DNA of 64,000 nucleotides from Flavobacterium sp. GTDB lineage: Bacteria > Bacteroidota > Bacteroidia > Flavobacteriales > Flavobacteriaceae. The stretch spans positions 2,855,699-2,919,698 of the forward strand of contig CP051546.1 in assembly GCA_012837155.1 (NCBI GenBank), in the 5' to 3' direction. The notes under the pieces are model-generated. The model searched no databases, was not told the DNA's origin, and saw nothing but the letters and a program-made list of their open reading frames with translations. Position 1 is the stretch's first letter. The number at the start of each line of letters is the position of its first letter. The position numbers were made by a program, and so were the translations under genes. Positions 29,616-39,938 of the stretch are shown here, in pieces.

Positions 29616-29647
29616 TTGTCATATTCATTCAAATAATTGTAACTTTG
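29616..29647 (+). promoter_or_regulatory. Promoter of miaB
   Basis: TTG (29616-29618), 21-bp spacer, TAACTTTG (29640-29647): a full Bacteroidota promoter, 33 bp before the ATG at 29681. Confidence 0.7.
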
Positions 29648-29680
29648 CATTCTTAATACAACACACTTTTGAAAGTGACT

Positions 29681-31126
29681 ATGGAAAAGATTATTGAAGA
29701 AAGCAAGCAAGGCGAAAGCCTCGTTTTAGATTATAAACCGGAGAATACCAAGAAACTCTTTATAGAAAGTTACGGCTGTGCGATGAATTTTTCGGATAGC
29801 GAAATCGTGGCTTCCATCCTATCGTCAAACGGGTATAATACCACGCAAATCCTTGAAGAAGCCGATTTAGTTTTGGTAAATACCTGCTCCATTCGGGACA
29901 AAGCGGAACAAACCATCCGAAAACGTTTAGAGAAATACAACGCCGTGAAACGCACCAATCCGAAGATGAAAGTAGGCGTTTTGGGCTGTATGGCAGAACG
30001 TTTGAAAAGTCAGTTTCTGGAAGAAGAAAAAATTGTTGACCTCGTTGTAGGACCAGATGCATACAAAGATTTACCGAATTTATTGAGCGAAGTTTCAGCA
30101 GGTCGCGATGCGATTAACGTGATTTTGTCGAAAGACGAAACTTATGGCGATATTTCACCTGTTCGATTGAATTCGAATGGCGTTTCGGCTTTTGTCTCTA
30201 TCACACGTGGTTGCGATAATATGTGTACGTTTTGTGTGGTGCCTTTTACCCGAGGTCGCGAACGCAGTCGGGAACCACAAAGTATAATGAAGGAAATTCA
30301 AAATTTGTGGGACAAAGGGTTTAAGGAAATTACCCTTTTGGGACAAAATGTCGACAGTTATTTATGGTATGGCGGCGGACTGAAAAAAGATTTTACCAAC
30401 GCTTCCGAAATGCAAAAAGCAACCGCGGTTGACTTTGACCAATTACTCGAAATGGTAGCGGTTGGTTTTCCAAAAATGCGCATTCGGTTTTCGACTTCTA
30501 ATCCGCAAGACATGCACGAAAGTGTGTTGCACGTGATTGCGAAACATTCGAATATTTGCAATCATATTCACTTGCCAGTCCAATCGGGAAGCAATAGAAT
30601 CCTCAAAGAAATGAACCGTTTGCACACTCGGGAAGAATATATGACTTTGATTGATAAAATCAGAACTATCATTCCGAATTGCTCCGTTACACAAGATTTG
30701 ATTTCAGGTTTTCCAACTGAAACTGAAGAAGATCACCAAGATACTTTGAGTTTAATGGAATACGTGAAATACAGTTTTGGCTATATGTATGCTTACTCAG
30801 AACGCCCTGGAACACTGGCTGAACGCAAAATGAAAGATGACGTTCCAGAAACCACAAAATTGCGAAGATTACAAGAAATTGTGGATATGCAAAGAAACCA
30901 TAGTGCGATGAGAACTCGGGAATTCGTAGGGCAAACCGTGGAAGTTTTGATAGAAAAAGTTTCGAAAAAATCAGAAAACGATTGGTCTGGAAGAAATTCA
31001 CAAAGTATTGTGGTGGTTTTCCCAAAAGAGAATTATAAAATTGGTGATTTTGTGAATGTAGAAATTACAAGCTGTACCAGCGGGACTTTGATTGGAAAAG
31101 CGGTTGGTTTGAGTGAGATGAATTAA
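29681..31126 (+). CDS. miaB: tRNA-2-methylthio-N6-dimethylallyladenosine synthase
   Basis: 481 residues, intact, start at ATG 29681. N-terminal MTTase domain with cysteines in YGCAMNFSDSE, LVNTCSIR and GCMAERL. Radical-SAM cluster motif CDNMCTFC (in TRGCDNMCTFCVVPF) and IHLPVQSGSNRILKEMNR. C-terminal TRAM domain ending SGTLIGKAVGLSEMN. It adds the methylthio group to ms2i6A37 in tRNAs. The last ~110 bp of the coding region are the first copy of the tandem array that follows. Confidence 0.96.
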   Translation: MEKIIEESKQGESLVLDYKPENTKKLFIESYGCAMNFSDSEIVASILSSNGYNTTQILEEADLVLVNTCSIRDKAEQTIRKRLEKYNAVKRTNPKMKVGVLGCMAERLKSQFLEEEKIVDLVVGPDAYKDLPNLLSEVSAGRDAINVILSKDETYGDISPVRLNSNGVSAFVSITRGCDNMCTFCVVPFTRGRERSREPQSIMKEIQNLWDKGFKEITLLGQNVDSYLWYGGGLKKDFTNASEMQKATAVDFDQLLEMVAVGFPKMRIRFSTSNPQDMHESVLHVIAKHSNICNHIHLPVQSGSNRILKEMNRLHTREEYMTLIDKIRTIIPNCSVTQDLISGFPTETEEDHQDTLSLMEYVKYSFGYMYAYSERPGTLAERKMKDDVPETTKLRRLQEIVDMQRNHSAMRTREFVGQTVEVLIEKVSKKSENDWSGRNSQSIVVVFPKENYKIGDFVNVEITSCTSGTLIGKAVGLSEMN

Positions 31127-31704
31127 TTTTTTAGCCACAGATTAAAAAGATTTTCACAGATTTTTTGAAATCCTTTTTAAGTTGTGGTTTTTCAAAAAGA
31201 GAATTATAAAATTGGTGATTTTATTTAGTAGAAATTAAATCGTGTACATCAGGAGCACTAATTGGAAAAGCGGTTGGTTTGAGTGAAATGAATTAATTTT
31301 TTAGCCACAGATTAAAAAGATTTTCACAGATTTTTTGAAATCCTTTTTAAGTTGTGGTTTTCCCAAAAGAGAATTATAAAATTGGCGATTTTGCGAATGT
31401 GAAAATTAAGAGTTGCACCAGCGGGACTTTGATTGGCGAAGCGGTTGGTTTGAGTGAAATGAATTAATTTTTTAGCCACAGATTAAAAAGATTTTCACAG
31501 ATTTTTTGAAATTCTTTAAATCCTTTTTGAGTTGTGGTTTTTCAAAAAGAGAATTATAAAATTGGTAATTTTATTTAGTAGAAATTAAATCGTGTACATC
31601 AGGAACACTAATTGGAAAAGTGGTTTGAGTGAGATGAATTAAAAAATTTCGCCACAGATTAAAAAGATTTTCACATATTTTTTGAAATTCTTTAAATCCC
31701 TTTT
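31010..31704 (+). repeat. Tandem array of the miaB 3' end plus a palindromic element (4 units of 170-180 bp)
   Basis: Units begin near 31010 (inside miaB), 31181, 31351 and 31531. Each contains the terminal miaB codons (gagaattataaaattggt ... ggttggtttgagtga), the miaB stop region, and then a palindromic element starting gccacagattaaaaagattt. Unit 3 still encodes a miaB-like tail (NYKIGDFANVKIKS, TSGTLIGEAVGLSEMN). Units 2 and 4 share other changes (ttatttagtagaaatt, cgtgtacatcagga), so the array seems to have grown by doubling of a two-unit block. It fills the 600-bp gap before the GxxExxY gene. Confidence 0.9.
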
Positions 31705-31714
31705 AATCTGCGGC
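31651..31714. repeat. Palindromic element, copy next to the GxxExxY start
   Basis: gccacagattaaaaag at 31651 pairs with cccttttaatctgcggc ending at 31714, a hairpin of about 16 bp with few mismatches. It ends 14 bp before the GxxExxY start codon. Related copies lie at 31134-31187, 31304-31357 and 31475-31537, with the weaker partner arm cctttttaagttgtgg. Confidence 0.8.
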
Positions 31715-31728
31715 AAAAAAAAGTAACA

Positions 31729-32100
31729 ATGGACGGATATAGAGAAAATGAAACATATAAAATTATAGGAATTTGTATGGAAGTCCATAGAATCCTTGGC
31801 CCAGGATTGTTAGAAATTGTTTATAAAGAAGCACTAGAAATCGAATTTAAAGAAAACAATATCCCTTTCGAAAGAGAAAAAGAATTTATAATTGAATACA
31901 AAGGCAAATTTTTATCTCATAGATTTTATGCTGACTTTATTGTGAATGGGGACATAATTTTAGAGGTAAAAGCAGTAAAAGAATTTTCTAATGAACATAT
32001 AGCTCAAATTCTAAATTATATAAAGTTAGCTGATTCTGAGATTGGCTTAATGGTCAATTTTCAATCAAAATCACTACAATATAAAAGATACGCTTTATAA
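31729..32100 (+). CDS. GxxExxY family protein (PD-(D/E)XK nuclease-like)
   Basis: 123 residues, intact. The name motif is present as GLLEIVY (residues 24-30). The PD-(D/E)XK core can be followed: Glu in GLLEIVYKEALEIEF, FYADFIV (Asp), ILEVKAV (E-x-K), then HIAQILNYIK. Family function is unproven; the fold predicts nucleic-acid cleavage or binding. The gene is bounded by inverted copies of one palindromic element (31647-31675 and 32105-32133), its stop codon touching the right copy. This gives it the form of a single-gene mobile unit. Confidence 0.88.
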   Translation: MDGYRENETYKIIGICMEVHRILGPGLLEIVYKEALEIEFKENNIPFEREKEFIIEYKGKFLSHRFYADFIVNGDIILEVKAVKEFSNEHIAQILNYIKLADSEIGLMVNFQSKSLQYKRYAL

Positions 32101-32104
32101 AATC

Positions 32105-32133
32105 TGTGAAAATCTTTTTAATCTGTGGCGAAA
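32105..32133. repeat. Inverted half-copy of the palindromic element
   Basis: tgtgaaaatctttttaatct followed by gtggcgaaaa is the reverse complement of 31647-31675 over 29 bp. It lies 5 bp after the GxxExxY stop codon, forming the right boundary of the inverted-repeat-flanked unit. Confidence 0.85.
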
Positions 32134-32201
32134 AAATAAAATGAAAATTGTGAAATTAACATTTTAAGCATTGATTTATTTTACAATACTAACATAAAAA
32201 A

Positions 32202-32348
32202 ATGACAAGAAAAAACATACTTATCGCTTTAGTTACATTCATTATTGGATTCGGTTCCACTTTTTATATCATTAGAACCTATTTTCCAAAACACAAAGTA
32301 GAAAAAACAGTGCCTGTAAAAGATACGTTGACAAAAACCAAGAATTAA
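32202..32348 (+). CDS. Small single-pass membrane protein
   Basis: 48 residues: MTRKNILIALVTFIIGFGST with one membrane helix (5-25), then a Lys/Thr-rich tail ending KDTLTKTKN. No family recognised. It lies between the GxxExxY unit and the sigma-54 regulator. Confidence 0.55.
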   Translation: MTRKNILIALVTFIIGFGSTFYIIRTYFPKHKVEKTVPVKDTLTKTKN

Positions 32349-32360
32349 AAAAAGTTTAAG

Positions 32361-32402
32361 GTTTAAGGTTTAAAGTTCTTGCGAAAACTTTAAACCTTAA
32401 AC
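32361..32402. repeat. Palindrome GTTTAAGGTTTAAAGT (16-bp perfect arms)
   Basis: gtttaaggtttaaagt (32361-32376) and actttaaaccttaaac (32387-32402) are perfect arms with a 10-nt loop (tcttgcgaaa). A related palindrome sits between murD and ftsW at 62245-62271, so this is a dispersed intergenic repeat. Confidence 0.75.
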
Positions 32403-32427
32403 AAAGAAAACTTTAAACAAAAATAGT

Positions 32428-33683
32428 ATGGAAACAGTTCAATCAATAAAACAACGGTTCGAGATTATCGGGAATGACCCGAAACTCAATCGTGCGATAG
32501 AAAAAGCCATTCAAGTAGCACCAACCGATATTTCGGTTTGGTGGTGGGAGAAAGTGGTGTTGGAAAGGAAAGTATTCCAAAAATAATTCACACCCTTTCG
32601 CACAGGAAACACGGCAAATACATCGCCGTAAACTGCGGCGCCATCCCAGAAGGAACCATTGACAGTGAGCTTTTTGGCCACGAGAAAGGCTCTTTTACCG
32701 GAGCGACAGGAACTCGCGAAGGGTATTTTGAAGTCGCAAACGGCGGAACTATTTTTCTTGACGAAGTGGGCGAATTACCCCTGACAACTCAGGTTCGATT
32801 GCTTCGTGTGTTAGAAAATGGCGAATTTATAAAAGTAGGTTCTTCGCAAGTACAAAAAACAAATGTGAGAATTGTGGCTGCAACCAATGTCAATTTATTC
32901 AACGCCATCGAAAAAGGAAAATTCCGAGAGGATTTATATTACCGCTTAAGCACCGTAGACATTACCTTGCCTCCTTTACGTGATCGAAAAGACGATATTC
33001 ATTTGTTGTTTCGAAAATTTGCTGCTGATTTTGCTCACAAATACAAAATGCCTCCCATAAAATTAGATGAAAATGCAGTTCAGTTATTGCAAAAATTTCG
33101 CTGGAGCGGAAACATCCGGCAGTTGCGAAATGTGGCAGAACAAATTTCGGTTTTAGAAACCAATCGAGACATAACCGCAGCAACATTGCAATCTTATTTA
33201 CCAAACGAAGGAAGCCACTTACCCTCGATTATAAAGGATAAAAAAAACAAAAACGATTTTAGCACCGAAAGAGAAATTTTGTACAAAGTGCTTTTCGACA
33301 TGAAAAGTGATTTGAATGATTTGAAAAAACTGACTTTAGAATTGATGCAAAACGGCGTCACAAAAGTTCAGGAAACCAATTCAAATTTAATCAAAAAAAT
33401 ATATGGTTCTAATGCAGATGATAGCGAAATAGATTTTGAAGAAGAACCAAGAGCAGATGTAATCACTACACAAATTGACGAAAATAATTATCAGGATCAA
33501 GAGGATAATTTCCAATTTGCCGAAAGCGTCGAAGAGGAAGAGGTCTTAAAACTAGAACAAAAAGAGGTCGAAATGATAAAAAAATCATTAGAAAAAAACA
33601 AAGGAAAACGAAAAATTGCCGCCGATGAATTAGGGATTTCAGAAAGAACTTTGTATCGAAAAATAAAACAATTTGATTTGTAA
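32428..33683 (+). CDS. Sigma-54-dependent transcriptional regulator (frameshifted)
   Basis: About 418 residues. ATG at 32428 begins [20 protein letters not shown]; the frame breaks near 32537, where one more T gives [20 protein letters not shown]+ domain with Walker A GESGVGKE, the sigma-54 contact loop GSFTGA, Walker [13 protein letters not shown] and the R-finger region [18 protein letters not shown]-terminal HTH ([22 protein letters not shown]). It lacks a receiver domain, so its input is unclear. It heads an apparent operon with lptE, a TPR-like gene and secG. A sigma-54-like site precedes groES 2 kb downstream. Confidence 0.92.
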
Positions 33684-33792
33684 TCCTCGCTTCAAGAACG
33701 AGCGAGTTAAACCCTCAATACTGAATTGATAATAAAAAATGAATATCTTTGACCCAAGCGTTAGCAAATTGGCGAAGCAATTTAAAATACAA

Positions 33793-34296
33793 ATGAAGCA
33801 CATTAAATACATCTTAGTCATTGCAATCCTTTTCACATTCAGTGAATGCTCAGTTTATAACTTTACTGGAACAGGAAAAATAGATGCGAAAACCTTTCAG
33901 GTCAATTATTTTCAAAACAACTCCCAGTTAATAGAGCCTGGTCTCGACAGAACCTTTACCCTAACATTACAAGATATTATCCAGAATCAAACCAATTTGA
34001 ATTTGACAAAAACTGGTGCCGATTTGACATACGAAGGAGAAATTGTAGATTACAGAATAAGTCCAATGACGGCAACAGCCGATCAACAAGCCTCGCAAAA
34101 CAGATTGACAATCCGAGTAAACGTAAGGTTTACCAATAAAAATAAAGAGACTGATAATTTTGAAAAAACATTCGACTTTTATTATGATTATCCCGCAACC
34201 AGGCAACTTACAGGATCCACTTTAAGTAGTGCCATAAAAGTAATTTTCGAAAGAATCACACAAGATGTTTTTAATGAATCATTAGCAAAATGGTAA
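33793..34296 (+). CDS. lptE: LptE-family LPS-assembly lipoprotein
   Basis: 167 residues from the start at 33793, which gives a lipoprotein signal MKHIKYILVIAILFTFSEC (Cys 19); a frame start at 33739 would hide it. The body is the LptE-like fold of Bacteroidota: YNFTGTGKIDAKTFQVNYF, LDRTFTLTLQDIIQNQTNL and ADLTYEGEIVDYRISPM. LptE supports LptD in inserting LPS in the outer membrane. Confidence 0.82.
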   Translation: MKHIKYILVIAILFTFSECSVYNFTGTGKIDAKTFQVNYFQNNSQLIEPGLDRTFTLTLQDIIQNQTNLNLTKTGADLTYEGEIVDYRISPMTATADQQASQNRLTIRVNVRFTNKNKETDNFEKTFDFYYDYPATRQLTGSTLSSAIKVIFERITQDVFNESLAKW

Positions 34297-34383
34297 AATA
34301 AGTTGGTAGATAGCAAAATTCAGGTGTTAACTAAAATCGAATCCGAGCTTCAGTAAACTGGCGAAGCAAATTAAAATCTAAAA

Positions 34384-35228
34384 ATGAACGCAACCGATTA
34401 TACTTATTTAATTAATAAACCAGATGCTATCAACGAGAAACAAACGGATGCATTAGGAAAGATGCTGGATGAATTTCCGTTTTTTCAAAGTGCTCGGGCT
34501 TTGCGATTAAAAGGACTCTACAATCAAAATAGTTTTAAATATAATTATGCTTTAAAAGTTACGGCAGCTCACACTACCGACAGGACAGTTCTATTCGATT
34601 TCATCACTTCGGATACTTTTGTTGCCATTCAAAAAGGCTTATACGACAAAAAAATACTCGAACTACTTGACATAAATGTAGTTGATATAGAAGTCATCAG
34701 ACCTGAAATAAAGCTAGAACCAAAAACAAATACTTTAGAACAGTCTATCCTTACAACTATAAAAGAGGCTTCACAAATAGAAATAGAAACCACAAAAACC
34801 GCAGTCGAAAAGCTAGACATTGGCAAGCCCTTGGACTTTTCTGCAAACGAAAAACATTCTTTTCAGGAATGGCTTCAACTTTCCCGAATTCAACCGATAG
34901 AAAGAAATAAGGAAACGACAGACCATTCAAAAACAGATGTATTAGATGATGAAAAAAGAAAAAATCAGACTTGATTGATAAATTTATCGAAGCCAGTCCA
35001 AAGATTTCGCCCATAAAACAAGGCGCATCGTCGGTCTATTTTGAACTCAACAAACAAGATGATTCTTCTTTGATGACCGAAACTTTGGCTAGAGTTTACT
35101 TAGAGCAAAAAAAATATCAAAAAGCAGTTCAAGCTTATGAAATATTAATTTTGAAATATCCAGAAAAAAGTAGTTTCTTTGCAGACCGAATCTCGGATAT
35201 TAAGATTTTACAACAAAATAATAATTAA
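34384..35228 (+). CDS. TPR-like hypothetical protein upstream of secG (frameshifted)
   Basis: About 281 residues once a missing A near 34965 is restored (EKRKKSDLIDKFIEASPKI). The N-terminus (YLINKPDAINEKQTDALGKM, FPFFQSARALRLKGLY) and the C-terminal tetratricopeptide-like repeat (TLARVYLEQKKYQKAVQAYEIL) are typical of a flavobacterial gene regularly found between lptE and secG. No signal peptide; cytoplasmic. Function unknown. Stops 3 bp before secG. Confidence 0.8.
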
Positions 35229-35231
35229 GCA

Positions 35232-35579
35232 ATGAGTACATTTTCAATTTTTTTAGTTTTAATAACAATAGTTTGTTTCCTACTAGTTGTAGTAATAATG
35301 GTTCAAAACCCTAAAGGTGGTGGATTGTCATCTTCATTTGGTGGATCGGCTCAAATGGGAGGAGTTCAAAAAACAACTGACTTTCTTGACAAAAGTACTT
35401 GGACATTAGCAACCATTTTAATTATATTAATAATGCTTTCTAGCTTAAGTTTTGGAGGTTCTATGAGCGATACAGGGTCTAAAATTATAGGCAATACGGA
35501 AACACCTGCTGCTCCAGCAACTAAAACTCCAGCAGTTCCTGCTCAAAATACACCAACAGGTACAACTCCAGCAAAATAG
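35232..35579 (+). CDS. secG: Preprotein translocase subunit SecG
   Basis: 115 residues, two membrane helices (about 3-22 and 53-75) separated by the conserved loop VQNPKGGGLSSSFGGSAQMG, then an Ala/Pro/Thr-rich tail. It helps SecYE-SecA drive protein export. Followed by a strong terminator. Confidence 0.95.
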   Translation: MSTFSIFLVLITIVCFLLVVVIMVQNPKGGGLSSSFGGSAQMGGVQKTTDFLDKSTWTLATILIILIMLSSLSFGGSMSDTGSKIIGNTETPAAPATKTPAVPAQNTPTGTTPAK

Positions 35580-35600
35580 TTTTTTTTTGCTAAAATATAT

Positions 35601-35634
35601 AAAATGCCAGCCTGTCAAAGCTGGCATTTTTTTT
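35601..35634 (+). terminator. Rho-independent terminator after secG
   Basis: Stem aaaatgccagc/gctggcatttt with an 8-nt loop followed by T8. Confidence 0.88.
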
Positions 35635-35660
35635 AAGAAAAAATGTCAGTTTTTAGCCCT

Positions 35661-35675
35661 TGGCACAATTTCTGA
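35661..35675 (+). promoter_or_regulatory. Sigma-54-like site upstream of groES
   Basis: TTGGCACaatttctga resembles TGGCAC-N5-TTGC: the -24 half is perfect and the -12 half is weak (CTGA). It lies 49 bp before the groES start. Confidence 0.35.
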
Positions 35676-35723
35676 AATGTGAATTTCCATCAAATTAAAC
35701 AACATTAAAAATATCTTAACACT

Positions 35724-35999
35724 ATGGCTTTAAACATTAAACCACTTTCAGACCGAGTTCTTATTGAACCCGTAGCTGCTGAAACGCAAACTGCTTCAGG
35801 GATTTTTATTCCAGACAACGCAAAAGAAAAACCACAAAAAGGAACCGTAGTTGCTGTTGGAAACGGTACCAAAGAACACGAAATGACCGTAAAAATTGGC
35901 GACACCGTTCTTTACGGAAAATATGCTGGAACCGAATTAAAACTAGAAGGAAAAGATTATTTGATAATGCGCGAAGACGATATTCTAGCGATTATTTAA
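35724..35999 (+). CDS. groES: Co-chaperonin GroES
   Basis: 91 residues, full length. [20 protein letters not shown] and the mobile loop [15 protein letters not shown] are diagnostic, as is the roof/base end [14 protein letters not shown]. Caps the GroEL cavity. Directly upstream of groEL with a 53-bp gap. Confidence 0.97.
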   Translation: MALNIKPLSDRVLIEPVAAETQTASGIFIPDNAKEKPQKGTVVAVGNGTKEHEMTVKIGDTVLYGKYAGTELKLEGKDYLIMREDDILAII

Positions 36000-36022
36000 A
36001 ATTATTCCATCTAAAAAAATAA

Positions 36023-37680
<1,658 letters not shown>

Positions 37681-37698
37681 AACTTTACAACCGTTTAA

Positions 37699-37733
37699 AA
37701 AAATCCGAAGTTTATTAGCTTCGGATTTTTTTG
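37699..37733 (+). terminator. Terminator after groEL
   Basis: Stem aaatccgaag/cttcggattt with a 7-8 nt loop and T7. Confidence 0.85.
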
Positions 37734-37753
37734 TTTTAGATTAAATTCTAATT

Positions 37754-38428
37754 TTACAAATGCACTCTTTTCTTTAAAAGCTTCCATAAAACAGGAGCTG
37801 TGGTTACAAAAACTATTCCTATAACAATGTATTCAATGTGACTTTTTAAATCGATATTAAATTTTTCCATGAAAAGAGTCGATAAATAATGCCCCGCAAA
37901 AATCATTGTAAATGACCAAAGAATAGAACTCACGATATTAAAAAACATAAATTTCTTTTTGTCCATGCCTGCAATCCCAGCAACTATGGGGGCAAAAGTT
38001 CTAAAAATGGGCAAAAATCGAGCAAAAACAATTGCTTTTCCTCCGTATTTTTCGAAAAAATCTCTTGATTGTAAAAGGTATTTTTCTTTAAACCAAAAAG
38101 TATCTTCTTTGTTATAAAGATAACTTCCTCCTTTTACTCCAAACCAATAACCAACCATATTGCCAAGAATTCCTGCCAAAGAAACCAATGAAGACAGAAA
38201 AACTAAATTCACTAAATCGTTTCCTACTGAAATTTGTTTTGTCAATAGTTCGCTATAAATCCCTGCTAAAAACAACAAACTGTCTCCAGGCAGAAAAAAC
38301 CCTGCAAACAATCCTGTTTCTGCAAAAATTATAAAAAGCAAAACAAACAATCCAATTTTAACCCCTCCAAATTCTAATAAGATATAAAACTCTGGGTTTA
38401 CTAATTGTTTCCAGTCAAAATTATGCAT
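37754..38428 (-). CDS. DedA-family membrane protein
   Basis: 224 residues with about five membrane segments. Conserved DedA (SNARE-associated/VTT) motifs: ETGLFAGFFLPGDSLLF near residue 37, LGNMVGYWFGVKGG, and FARFLPIFRTFAPIVAGIAGM (about 138-158), whose Arg/Pro-rich motif is typical of lipid-flipping DedA proteins. Probably undecaprenyl-phosphate or phospholipid scrambling in the inner membrane; the specific substrate is not predictable. Confidence 0.9.
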   Translation of the reverse strand: MHNFDWKQLVNPEFYILLEFGGVKIGLFVLLFIIFAETGLFAGFFLPGDSLLFLAGIYSELLTKQISVGNDLVNLVFLSSLVSLAGILGNMVGYWFGVKGGSYLYNKEDTFWFKEKYLLQSRDFFEKYGGKAIVFARFLPIFRTFAPIVAGIAGMDKKKFMFFNIVSSILWSFTMIFAGHYLSTLFMEKFNIDLKSHIEYIVIGIVFVTTAPVLWKLLKKRVHL

Positions 38429-38547
38429 AAAACTATTTTAAAATTTTTGGTTGTGAAAGTAACTATAATTTGGCAAAACTGCACCATCAAGACAATTGAT
38501 TTGCTATTATTTAATAAATATTTAATAAAAAAGTGCCCGTATTTTTT

Positions 38548-39903
38548 TTATATAGCTACTTCTTGCCCCATCAAAGGGACAACACAATCAAAATGGTATC
38601 TTTCAATAATTTTTACACGAAGTTCATCTGCGGCTTGATTTTCGCCATGAACTAAGAATATTTTTATGGGCTTATTTTCTAGAACAGAAAGCCAATCAAG
38701 TAACTCTTTTTGATCGCCATGAGCAGACAGAGCTTCGATTTCGAGAATATTTGCCATTACTGGATACTGTTTTCCGTATATTTTTATCTCTTTGGCACCC
38801 TCTAATAATTTCCTGCCACGTGTACCTTCGGCTTGGTAGCCAATGATAATTACAGTTGTTTCGGGCAAACCAATATAACGCTCCAAATAACTCAAAACCC
38901 TACCTCCCGTAATCATTCCGCTCGCAGCAATAATAACTTTCGGTTGTTTGTTATAAATAGTATCAATGGTTTCTTGATAGCTAGAAACCATCGAGAACAT
39001 TTTACACATTCCTATATAATGATCTTCGGGCAATTTATGCCATTTTCTATTGTTGACAAAAATACCCAAGGTACTAATTCCCATTGGCGTATCAATTATA
39101 TAAGGAATATTAGGGATTTTACCTTCCTCTTTAAGTTGCCAAAGCAAATACATAACGGTTTGTGCTCGCTCTACGGCAAAACTTGGGATGATGATTGTCC
39201 CCCCTTTTTCGACCGTGGTATTGATGTGCATTTCGAGTGCTGCCTTCGCATCAGTCTGGGGATGCAATCGATTACCGTAAGTGCTTTCTAGAAATATATA
39301 ATCGGCTTTTTTAGGTTTTGTTGGCGGATACATCAATACATCATTGTCACGCCCAAGATCTCCTGAGAAAACCAAGGTTTTATTTTCTAAATTTAATTCG
39401 ATGGTACAAGCGCCAATAATGTGCCCTGCATTGGTAAAAACAGTAGAAATTTCGGCATCCAAAACAATCTTTTCATTAGCCTTTATCACTCTAAAAAGCG
39501 GAAAAACTTTTTCAGCTTCCTTCACGGTGTAAAGAGGTTGTGCACTTTCGTACTTGGAATAATACCCTTGATTTGCCTTATCCGCTTCGTCTTCCTGAAT
39601 TTTGGCACTGTCCAAAAGAATTAATTTAGCAACATCTTTTGTGGGGCTTGTGCAATAAATTTTTCCTTGAAATCCTTGACTTACAAGCCTTGGCAACCAA
39701 CCACAATGATCCAAATGACCATGGGTTAGCAACACAAAATCTATGGTCGAAGGCAAAATAGGCAACGGCTCCCAATTGAGTTCTCGCAAAGGTTTAACAC
39801 CTTGAAACTGACCGCAATCTATTAAAATTCGAATGCCATTGCTTTCGACCAATGTTTTTGAACCCGTTACGGTTCCTGCTCCACCAATAAATTTAATTTT
39901 CAT
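38548..39903 (-). CDS. MBL-fold beta-CASP ribonuclease-like protein
   Basis: 451 residues, intact. Metallo-beta-lactamase motifs THGHLDHCGW (about 59-68), NAGHIIGACTIEL and FSGDLGRDND. The beta-CASP insertion follows with IIPSFAVERAQTVMYLLW, ASGMITGGRVLSYL and ALSAHGDQKELLDWL. This is the CPSF/RNase-type family (two-zinc nuclease, YSH1-like). Bacterial members process RNA; the target is unknown. Confidence 0.92.
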   Translation of the reverse strand: MKIKFIGGAGTVTGSKTLVESNGIRILIDCGQFQGVKPLRELNWEPLPILPSTIDFVLLTHGHLDHCGWLPRLVSQGFQGKIYCTSPTKDVAKLILLDSAKIQEDEADKANQGYYSKYESAQPLYTVKEAEKVFPLFRVIKANEKIVLDAEISTVFTNAGHIIGACTIELNLENKTLVFSGDLGRDNDVLMYPPTKPKKADYIFLESTYGNRLHPQTDAKAALEMHINTTVEKGGTIIIPSFAVERAQTVMYLLWQLKEEGKIPNIPYIIDTPMGISTLGIFVNNRKWHKLPEDHYIGMCKMFSMVSSYQETIDTIYNKQPKVIIAASGMITGGRVLSYLERYIGLPETTVIIIGYQAEGTRGRKLLEGAKEIKIYGKQYPVMANILEIEALSAHGDQKELLDWLSVLENKPIKIFLVHGENQAADELRVKIIERYHFDCVVPLMGQEVAI

Positions 39904-39938
39904 CTGAGTTTTATTTTAATTAATTGGAATTTTACAAT

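Noticed and set aside
31127-31728. Possible CRISPR array from the regular 170-180-bp repeats
   Set aside because: Units are far too long, there are no spacers, and each unit is a copy of the miaB end; no cas genes are present.
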